Shown in pieces: positions 6,937-13,869 of a stretch of DNA of 14,499 nt. Below the pieces are notes generated by a model that searched no databases, was not told where the DNA came from, and was given only the letters and a program-made list of their open reading frames with translations. Origin of the DNA: an uncultured Phenylobacterium sp. (GTDB lineage: Bacteria > Pseudomonadota > Alphaproteobacteria > Caulobacterales > Caulobacteraceae). A program made the translations under genes and the position numbers. The DNA is taken from positions 1 to 14,499 of the forward strand of contig CAMFIW010000020.1 of assembly GCA_945952355.1 (NCBI GenBank), in the 5' to 3' direction. Numbering within the stretch: the stretch's first letter is position 1; the number at the start of each line of letters is the position of its first letter.

Positions 6937-7554
6937 ATGAACGGGCTTTCGGACATGAGGCATTGGGCGGTGGCGGCGTTCGCGTGCGGGTTGGCGGTCA
7001 GCGGGCCCGCGGCGGCCCAGCTCGCCCAGAATTCGGACGCCCCGGTGGATGTCACCTCCGACGAGCTGGAGGTGGTCAACAGTCAGTGCCTGGCCATCTA
7101 CAAGGGCGCGGCGGAAGCCCTCCAGGATACGGTGCGCCTGCGCGCCGACGTGCTGAAGATCTACTACAAGCCCGCCACGGGCGGCGGCGGCGCCGGCCCG
7201 GGCAGCGGTTCCGGCCGCTCGGGAAGCAGCTCCAACTGCGGCAGCCTGATGGACCACATGGAGGCCATCGGCTCGGTCTACTACGTGACCCAGGATCGTC
7301 GGGTGCGAGGTGACAACGCGCTCTACGTGGCCGACGCCGACACCATCACGATCACCGGCGACGTGGTCGCGGTGCAGGGCCAGAACGTGCTGACCGGCTC
7401 CAAGCTGGTGATCAACGTCAACACCGGCGACGCCCAGATGCACAGCCCAGGCGGCGGACGCGGCAAGCCGAATCGCGTGCGCACGGTGCTCTACCCGAAA
7501 CAACAGCAACAGCAGCAGCCGCCGGCGGGCCAGGCCGCCGCGCCGCCGCGCTAG
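6937..7554 (+). CDS. lptA: LPS transport periplasmic protein LptA (OstA-like)
   Basis: LptA polymerises in the periplasm to form the bridge along which lipopolysaccharide moves to LptD in the outer membrane. The 205-residue precursor has a signal peptide ending near AAAQ (24-28). An OstA-type jellyroll follows (VDVTSDELEVVNSQ at 37-50, ITITGDVVAVQGQNVLTGSK further on). Two features are odd. A Gly/Ser-rich insert at about 82-103 interrupts the strand repeats. Cys51 and Cys101 lie on the exported part and could form a disulfide. The C-terminus is Gln-rich, then Pro/Ala-rich. The start could be the ATG at 6937 or the one at 6955 (codon 7). Neither has a strong ribosome site, and both give a signal peptide. 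The gene lies between lptC and lptB, with eight bases to lptB. Confidence 0.9.
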   Translation: MNGLSDMRHWAVAAFACGLAVSGPAAAQLAQNSDAPVDVTSDELEVVNSQCLAIYKGAAEALQDTVRLRADVLKIYYKPATGGGGAGPGSGSGRSGSSSNCGSLMDHMEAIGSVYYVTQDRRVRGDNALYVADADTITITGDVVAVQGQNVLTGSKLVINVNTGDAQMHSPGGGRGKPNRVRTVLYPKQQQQQQPPAGQAAAPPR

Positions 7555-7562
7555 GGGCCGCC

Positions 7563-8324
<762 letters not shown>

Positions 8325-8350
8325 TCCCCGTGTTCGGGCGTTGATCCCTC

Positions 8351-9037
8351 ATGCGCCGCCTGCTCCGAGCCCTTGAAACCCGCGCCCTACTGATCTGGCT
8401 GGTGGGCGCCGGCGCGGTCTGGGGGTTCGTGAAGATCGGCGGCGAGGTGATGGAAGGCGAAATGGGCGCCTTCGACCGCCGCATCCTGCTGGCCCTGCGC
8501 AATCCAGCCAATCCCTCGGACCCGATCGGTCCCCGCAGCTTCGAAGAGTCGATGCGCGACATGACCGCGCTCGGCGGTGTGACTTTTCTGACCCTGCTGA
8601 CCGTCACGGCCGCCCTGGTGCTGCTCCTGCACGGCCGCTGGCGCCGCGCCCTGATCTTCGCCGGCACGGTGATCTGCGCCGACATCTCGAGCGAGATCCT
8701 CAAGCACGTCTATGACCGGCCGCGGCCCGACCTCGTGCCGCATGGCAGCTACGTCTATTCCCAGAGCTTCCCGAGCGGCCATTCGACCATGGCGGCCGCC
8801 ACCTATCTGACCCTCGCCACCATCGTCGCCAGCCTGGAGCCGCGGCGGGCGACCAAGGTCCTGGCCTACGTGCTGGCCCTGGCGGTCATGGTTCTCGTGG
8901 GGTTCAGCCGAGTCTATCTGGGCGTGCACTGGCCGACCGACGTCCTGGCCGGCTGGTGCCTGGGGACGGGCTGGGCGATGGTGGCCTGGGTCCTGGTCAG
9001 CCGGTTCAGCGCGCCGGAGCCCGCACGACGGCCCTGA
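8351..9037 (+). CDS. PAP2-family membrane phosphatase
   Basis: This is a 228-residue integral membrane phosphatase. The three PAP2 motifs are complete. The first is KX6RP with Lys118 and Arg125 (KHVYDRPRP). The second is PSGH at 141-144. The third is SRX5HX3D with Ser186, Arg187, His193 and Asp197 (SRVYLGVHWPTD). About five or six hydrophobic segments surround them. Family members remove phosphate from phosphatidate, phosphatidylglycerol phosphate, undecaprenyl diphosphate or lipid A. Position right after lptB, 26 bases downstream and on the same strand, makes an envelope-lipid substrate plausible, but this is inference. No clear ribosome site precedes the ATG, so expression may depend on coupling to lptB. 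A terminator-like hairpin follows the gene. Confidence 0.9.
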   Translation: MRRLLRALETRALLIWLVGAGAVWGFVKIGGEVMEGEMGAFDRRILLALRNPANPSDPIGPRSFEESMRDMTALGGVTFLTLLTVTAALVLLLHGRWRRALIFAGTVICADISSEILKHVYDRPRPDLVPHGSYVYSQSFPSGHSTMAAATYLTLATIVASLEPRRATKVLAYVLALAVMVLVGFSRVYLGVHWPTDVLAGWCLGTGWAMVAWVLVSRFSAPEPARRP

Positions 9038-9071
9038 TACGGGGCGGGGGCGGCTTGCCTTCCCTGCGACC

Positions 9072-9090
9072 GGCGGGCCAAGGTCCCGCC
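9072..9090 (+). terminator. Terminator-like hairpin between the PAP2 and sulfatase genes
   Basis: GGCGGG (9072-9077) pairs with CCCGCC (9085-9090) around a 7-base loop. A short AT-rich run (AAGAATTTT) begins one base after the stem. The T run is six bases away from the stem, which weakens the case for an intrinsic terminator. It may end the rnd-lpt-PAP2 transcript. Confidence 0.35.
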
Positions 9091-9093
9091 CAA

Positions 9094-9109
9094 GAATTTT
9101 GAGAATTTT
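9094..9109. repeat. Tandem GAATTTT repeat upstream of the sulfatase gene
   Basis: GAATTTT occurs at 9094-9100 and again at 9103-9109, nine bases apart and separated by GA. This is the most AT-rich patch in the surrounding sequence and stops just before the ribosome site of the sulfatase gene. It could help open a promoter or bind a regulator, or just be an unstructured leader. Confidence 0.4.
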
Positions 9110-9111
9110 CT

Positions 9112-9120
9112 AGGGAGGGG
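9112..9120 (+). promoter_or_regulatory. Strong ribosome binding site for the sulfatase gene
   Basis: AGGGAGGGG ends seven bases before the GTG at 9128. It fixes that GTG as the start and suggests efficient translation. Confidence 0.75.
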
Positions 9121-9127
9121 TTTTGCC

Positions 9128-10639
9128 GTGGCCGCCACGCCGAAGAACGCCGTCGTCATCCTGCTGGACAGCCTGAACCGGCACATGCTGGGCGCCTATG
9201 GCGGGACCGAGTTCGAAACCCCCAATCTCGACGCCTTCGCCAAGACCGCGGTGCGGTTCGACAATCACCACACCGGCTCGCTGCCCTGCATGCCGGCCCG
9301 TCACGACATCCTGTGCGGCGCGCTGGACTTCCTGTGGCGGCCTTGGGGCTCGGTGGAGCTGTGGGAAGACGCCATCACCTACGAGCTGCGCAAGGCAGGC
9401 GTCGCCACCCAGCTCATCAGCGACCACCCCCACCTGTTCGAGACCGGGGGCGAAAACTATCACTGCGACTTCACCGCCTGGGCCTACGAGCGCGGCCATG
9501 AAGGCGACGCCTGGAAGACCCGGCCCGACCCCTCCTGGGCCGGCGCGCCCAAGCAGGAAGGCCGGCCGCACATCCCCTATGACGACAGTCGCGGCTGGTT
9601 CCGCGGCGAGGCCGATTTCCCCGGCCCCCGCACCATGGCCGCCGCGGCCAAGTGGATCGAGGACAACGCCGGCTGGCACGACCGCTTCTTCCTGTTCGTC
9701 GACGAATTCGATCCGCACGAACCGTTCGATACGCCGGAGCCCTGGGCCTCGAAATACGATCCCGACTGGGAGGGACCCCACCTGATCTGGCCGCCCTATA
9801 TGCGCGGCGCCATCGCCAAGGGCGTGCTGTCCGAGCGCGACGCGCGGCAGCTTCGCGCCAGCTACGGCGGCAAGCTCAGCATGATCGACCATTGGCTGGG
9901 CAAGGTGCTGGCCGCCATCGACGCCAAGGGCCTGACCGACGACACGGTGGTGATGATCTGCACCGACCACGGCCACTATCTCGGCGAAAAGGACATCTGG
10001 GGAAAGCCGGGCGTGCCGGTCTACAACACCCTGGGCCACATCCCGCTGCTGATCCGCCATCCCGGGATCGCGCCCGGCTCGTGCGACGCGCTCACCACCA
10101 GCGTCGACCTGTTCGCCACGCTCTGCGACCTGTTCGGGGTCCAGGTCCGCCAACGGACCCACGGCAAGTCGCTGCTGCCCCTGATGCGCGGCGAGGTGGC
10201 CGGCGTGCGCGACTGGCTGCTGACCGGCGTCTGGGGGCGCGAGGTTCACCTGGTCACGCAGACCCACAAGTACGCCCGTGGCCCCGCCGGGGCGAACGCG
10301 CCGCTGTCGATGATGTCGAACCGCTGGTCGACCATGCCGACCCATGTGGTCGACAAGTATGTCGCGCTACCGCTGCCGGACGACCGCGCCTTCCTCGACA
10401 AGATGCCGGGCGCCACCGTGCCGGTGATCCACCAGACCTTCGACGCCAACGACCCGATCCCGTTCTGGGCGCGCAGCAAGCCGTCCGGCAACCACCTGTT
10501 CGACCGCCGCGAGGACCCGGACGAGGAGCGCAACCTGGCCGGCGAGGCGGTGGAGAAGGACCTGGCCGAGCAACTCCGCGAGGTCCTGAAGTCGCTGGAG
10601 GCCCCAGCCAGCCAGTTCGAGCGGCTGGGCCTGGCCTGA
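9128..10639 (+). CDS. Sulfatase-family hydrolase with intact formylglycine motif
   Basis: This 503-residue member of the alkaline phosphatase/sulfatase superfamily hydrolyses a sulfate ester, or possibly a phosphate or phosphonate ester. The N-terminus has the metal site Asp14 (ILLDSLNRHMLGAYGG). The usual second aspartate is a serine here. Cys54 in CMPAR fits the C-x-P-(S/A)-R motif in which cysteine is oxidised to formylglycine. A second metal site, TDHGHYLGEK, has Asp280 and His281, with Lys293 after it. The C-terminus ends with the family's HLFDRREDPDEERNLAG. No signal peptide or membrane segment is visible, so it is predicted to be cytoplasmic. The related phosphonate monoester hydrolases are also cytoplasmic. 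The GTG start has a strong ribosome site. Its stop overlaps the next start by one base (TGATG), so the two are translationally coupled. The substrate is unknown. Confidence 0.87.
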   Translation: MAATPKNAVVILLDSLNRHMLGAYGGTEFETPNLDAFAKTAVRFDNHHTGSLPCMPARHDILCGALDFLWRPWGSVELWEDAITYELRKAGVATQLISDHPHLFETGGENYHCDFTAWAYERGHEGDAWKTRPDPSWAGAPKQEGRPHIPYDDSRGWFRGEADFPGPRTMAAAAKWIEDNAGWHDRFFLFVDEFDPHEPFDTPEPWASKYDPDWEGPHLIWPPYMRGAIAKGVLSERDARQLRASYGGKLSMIDHWLGKVLAAIDAKGLTDDTVVMICTDHGHYLGEKDIWGKPGVPVYNTLGHIPLLIRHPGIAPGSCDALTTSVDLFATLCDLFGVQVRQRTHGKSLLPLMRGEVAGVRDWLLTGVWGREVHLVTQTHKYARGPAGANAPLSMMSNRWSTMPTHVVDKYVALPLPDDRAFLDKMPGATVPVIHQTFDANDPIPFWARSKPSGNHLFDRREDPDEERNLAGEAVEKDLAEQLREVLKSLEAPASQFERLGLA

Positions 10640-11613
10640 TGCTGCGCCGGCTCGCCCTCGGGGCCTTGGCGGCCCTGGCCTGCCTCGGCCTCGCCGCCTG
10701 CGCGGGCGACATCCCGCAGGCCAAGCTGAAGGCCAAGTACGCGACCGCCGCTTCGCGGTTCACGACCCTGCCGGACGGGGTCGACGTCCACTATCGCGAC
10801 CAGGGCCGGCGCGACGCCCCGACCACCATCGTCATGGTCCACGGCTTCGCGGCCAATCTCGACGCCTGGGAGCCCTGGGTCGCGCGGCTGGGGTCCGACT
10901 ATCGGATCATCACCCTGGACCTGCCGGCCCATGGCCTGACCACCGCGCCGAAGGGCTATCAGGTCTCGACCCAGGGTCAGGTCGAAGTCGTCGACCAACT
11001 CACCCACGCCCTGCACGCCGACCGCTTCGTCCTGGCCGGCAACTCCATGGGCGGCGGGGTCGCCTGGACCTATGCGCTCGCCCATCCCGACAAGGTCACG
11101 GCCCTGGTGCTGGTCGACTCCGTCGGCCTGCCGCCACCGACCACGGCCGGCGGCAAGCCTCGCAAGGGCCAGCCGGCGGTGTTCGTGATCATGCGCAATC
11201 CGCTCGGCCGGGCGATCCTGCGCCACATCGATCCGCGGCCCCTGGCCGAGCGCGGCCTGAAGCAGGCCTATATCGATCCGAACCTGGTCACACCCGCCCT
11301 GGTCGACCGCTATGTCGAGCTCGCCCGCGCGCCAGGCCATCGCGAGATGCTGCTCGCGGGCCAGGACCGGCCGCGCACGCCGATCACGCCCCAGACCTTC
11401 CAGGCGATCCACGCCCCGACCCTGGTCATGCACGGCGAGGCCGACACGGTGATCCCGGCCGAGGCCGGCAAGGCCCTGGCCGCCGCCATCCCCGGCGCGG
11501 CGCTCATCCTCTATCCGGGCGTGGGCCACGTGCCGATGGAGCAGATTCCGGACCGGTCGGCCGCCGACCTGCGGGCCTTCCTCGCACGCGTGGACCAGGC
11601 GCCGCGGAACTGA
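10639..11613 (+). CDS. Lipoprotein alpha/beta-fold hydrolase
   Basis: This is a predicted lipid-anchored hydrolase of 324 residues. The signal peptide (MLRRLALGALAALACLGLAAC) ends in the lipobox LAAC with Cys21. Residue +2 is Ala, so by the +2 rule it should be sorted to the outer membrane. The alpha/beta hydrolase core has the oxyanion-type VHGFAANLDAW (67-77), nucleophile Ser136 in GNSMGG, an acid in HGEADTVIP and His in GVGHVPMEQ. Esterase, lipase or C-C hydrolase are all possible, and the sequence does not say which. The ATG overlaps the TGA of the sulfatase gene by one base. The frame stays open far upstream, but that stretch is the shadow of the sulfatase gene and has no start of its own. 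The second S9 peptidase gene follows after 118 bases. Confidence 0.86.
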   Translation: MLRRLALGALAALACLGLAACAGDIPQAKLKAKYATAASRFTTLPDGVDVHYRDQGRRDAPTTIVMVHGFAANLDAWEPWVARLGSDYRIITLDLPAHGLTTAPKGYQVSTQGQVEVVDQLTHALHADRFVLAGNSMGGGVAWTYALAHPDKVTALVLVDSVGLPPPTTAGGKPRKGQPAVFVIMRNPLGRAILRHIDPRPLAERGLKQAYIDPNLVTPALVDRYVELARAPGHREMLLAGQDRPRTPITPQTFQAIHAPTLVMHGEADTVIPAEAGKALAAAIPGAALILYPGVGHVPMEQIPDRSAADLRAFLARVDQAPRN

Positions 11614-11731
11614 GCGGCGCACGGATCGGCGATATTCTGTCGGCCGAACCGTCCGTAGCTGGACAATCCGACCCTCGCGCCCGCTAATGCGCGCCGCACA
11701 TTTCGCGGGCAAACTTGGCTGGGGTCATTTC

Positions 11732-13801
11732 ATGCGTTCGGTTCTCTTGGCGTCCGTCTTTTCCGTAGTCCTGGCCGCGCCCGCCGTGGGCGCCGTCGCG
11801 GAGGGGCCACAGAAGCTGTTCACCGGCCGCGACCTGTTCGGGCTGGAGGTCGCCTCGGACCCGCAGTTCAAGCCGGACGGCTCCGCCATCGCCTATGTGC
11901 GGGCCAGCAACGACATCATGACCGACAAGGCGCGGCGAGCGATCTGGCTGGTCGATCCCAACACCGGGGCCCAGACGCCGCTGGTGGCCGAGGAAGGCCC
12001 GGCCTTCTCGCCCCGCTGGTCGCCCGACGGCCAGCGCCTGGCCTATGTCGCCGTGGTCGGCGGCGCCCCGCAGCTGATGGTCCGCTGGATGGCCACCGGC
12101 CGCTCCGCCCGGGTCGCGACCCTGGAGCAGGCGCCCGCCGACGTCACCTGGTCGCCGGACGGCAAGAGCTTGGCCTTCACGATGCTGACCCCGGACGACG
12201 GCGCGCGCCTCGGCCAGGCCCCGGCAAAGCCGGAGGGCGCTCAGTGGGCCGAGCCCCTCAAGGTGGAGAACCGGGTCACCTTCCGCGCCGACGGCGAGGG
12301 TGAGCTGAAGCCGGGCTTCAACCACGTCTTCGTCGTTGCTGCTGACGGTGGTTCGCCTCGCCAGCTCACCTTCGGCCGGCATGACGCCGGCGGACCGCTG
12401 AGCTTCGCCCCGGACGGCAAGAGCCTGACCTTCTCGGCCAACCTGAAGGACAACTGGGAGCGCGATCCGCAGGAGGCCGAAGTCTACAGCCTCGACATCG
12501 CCAGCGGCGCGGTGAAGGCCCTGACCAACCGAATCGGCCCCGATGTCGGCGCGCAGTACTCGCCGGACGGAAAGCAGATCGCCTATGTCGGTTTCGACGA
12601 CCAGCGCCGCCGAGGTTACGAGAACACGATGCTCTACGTCATGGACCGCGACGGTAAGAACAGCCGCCCCCTGACCACCAGCCTCGACCGCTCCATCAAC
12701 TCCCCGCGCTGGGCCGCCGACGGCAAGAGCCTCTATGTCGCCTATGACGACCACGGCGTGACCAAGGTGGCCCGCGTGGGCCTGGACGGAAAGCGCGAGA
12801 TCGTGGCCGATGGCCTGACCGGCGCGGGCCTCGACCGGCCCTATAGCGGCGGCGACTTCTCGGTGGCCCGTTCCGGCGCCGTGGCCTTCACCGCGGGCGA
12901 TCCGACCCATCCCTCCGACATCGCGGTCTCGGCCAAGGGCAATCTGGCCGGCAAGCGGCTCACCTGGCTCAATGCCGACCTGCTGGGCGCCAAGACCCTG
13001 GGCAAGGTCGAGCACCTTGCCGTGACCTCGTCCTTCGACAAGAAGCCCATCGACGCCTGGATCGTCACTCCGCCGAACTTCGACCCGGCCAAGAAATATC
13101 CGCTGATCCTGGAGATCCATGGCGGGCCGTTCTCGGCCTATGGCCCGACGTTCTCGACCGACGACCAGCTCTATGCGGCGGCCGGCTATGTGGTGGTCTA
13201 CGCTAACCCGCGCGGCTCGACCTCCTACGGCGAGGCCTTCGCCAACGAGATCGACCGCAACTATCCGAGCCACGACTACGACGACCTGATGAGCGCGGTC
13301 GACGCCGCCATCGCCAAGGGTTTCGTCGACGACCAGCGGCTCTACGTGACCGGCGGTTCCGGCGGCGGGGCTTTGACCGCCTGGATCGTCGGCAAGACCA
13401 ACCGGTTCGCCGCCGCCGCGACCCAGAAGCCGGTGATCAACTGGGCGAGCGAGGTGCTGACCACCGACGGCTACGCCTTCATGGGCCCCTACTGGTTCGG
13501 TAAGATGCCGTGGGAGGACCCGCAGGGCTATTGGGCCCGCTCGCCCCTGTCCCTGGTCGGAAACGTCAAGACCCCCACCCTGGTCGTCGTCGGCGAACGG
13601 GACATGCGCACCCCCGACAGCGAGGCCGAACAGTACTACGCCGCTCTGCAAATGCGTGGCGTCCCGACGGCCCTGATCAAGGTGCCCGGCGCGAGCCATG
13701 GCGGCTTCACGGCGCGGCCGTCGCAGTCGGCGGCCAAGGCCTCCGCGATCCTCGCCTGGTTCGAGAAGTACAAGGCGCCGCCCGCGAAATCGGCGGACTA
13801 G
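11732..13801 (+). CDS. Exported S9-family serine peptidase (second copy)
   Basis: This is a predicted periplasmic peptidase of 689 residues. The ATG at 11732 is preceded by GGGG seven bases upstream and gives a clean signal peptide (MRSVLLASVFSVVLAAPAVGA). The in-frame ATG at 11687 would add 15 polar residues before it. Propeller blades with PD40 motifs follow (FSPRWSPDGQRLAYV, WSPDGKSLAFT, YSPDGKQIAYV). The hydrolase domain starts near residue 430 and contains LEIHGGPFSAYGP. Its triad is Ser543 in GGSGGG, Asp624 in GERDMRTP and His656 in ASHGGF, all intact. It differs from the other S9 peptidase of the window, whose nucleophile motif is GGSYGG, so the two are not a recent duplication. It is probably a dipeptidyl or acylaminoacyl peptidase. 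The function of the neighbourhood does not narrow the substrate. Confidence 0.9.
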   Translation: MRSVLLASVFSVVLAAPAVGAVAEGPQKLFTGRDLFGLEVASDPQFKPDGSAIAYVRASNDIMTDKARRAIWLVDPNTGAQTPLVAEEGPAFSPRWSPDGQRLAYVAVVGGAPQLMVRWMATGRSARVATLEQAPADVTWSPDGKSLAFTMLTPDDGARLGQAPAKPEGAQWAEPLKVENRVTFRADGEGELKPGFNHVFVVAADGGSPRQLTFGRHDAGGPLSFAPDGKSLTFSANLKDNWERDPQEAEVYSLDIASGAVKALTNRIGPDVGAQYSPDGKQIAYVGFDDQRRRGYENTMLYVMDRDGKNSRPLTTSLDRSINSPRWAADGKSLYVAYDDHGVTKVARVGLDGKREIVADGLTGAGLDRPYSGGDFSVARSGAVAFTAGDPTHPSDIAVSAKGNLAGKRLTWLNADLLGAKTLGKVEHLAVTSSFDKKPIDAWIVTPPNFDPAKKYPLILEIHGGPFSAYGPTFSTDDQLYAAAGYVVVYANPRGSTSYGEAFANEIDRNYPSHDYDDLMSAVDAAIAKGFVDDQRLYVTGGSGGGALTAWIVGKTNRFAAAATQKPVINWASEVLTTDGYAFMGPYWFGKMPWEDPQGYWARSPLSLVGNVKTPTLVVVGERDMRTPDSEAEQYYAALQMRGVPTALIKVPGASHGGFTARPSQSAAKASAILAWFEKYKAPPAKSAD

Positions 13802-13858
13802 GACCGCCATTAACCAATCGGTGGGGATAGCCCTCTAGCCTGACGCAAGATTCAGGCC

Positions 13859-13865
13859 AGGAGGG
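13859..13865 (+). promoter_or_regulatory. Ribosome binding site for the TTG start of rpoN
   Basis: AGGAGGG ends four bases before TTG at 13870. It is close to the full anti-Shine-Dalgarno complement and supports this non-ATG start. Confidence 0.75.
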
Positions 13866-13869
13866 CGCC

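Noticed and set aside
7499..7530. CAACAG-type repeat at the 3' end of lptA
   Set aside because: It is a short in-frame Gln-codon run in a low-complexity tail, too short to be treated as a separate repeat element.
8327..8338. CCCG-TGTT-CGGG hairpin after the lptB stop
   Set aside because: Only four base pairs and no T tract, so it is not convincing as a terminator or attenuator.
9110..11712. Two long minus-strand open frames opposite the sulfatase and lipoprotein hydrolase
   Set aside because: Shadow frames caused by codon bias. The plus-strand genes have ribosome sites, catalytic motifs and a coupled stop/start.
11684..13810. 708-codon minus-strand open frame opposite the second S9 peptidase
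   Set aside because: Length alone is impressive, but the translation is Gly/Val/Arg-rich with no recognisable domain, and the plus strand holds a complete S9 peptidase with an intact triad.
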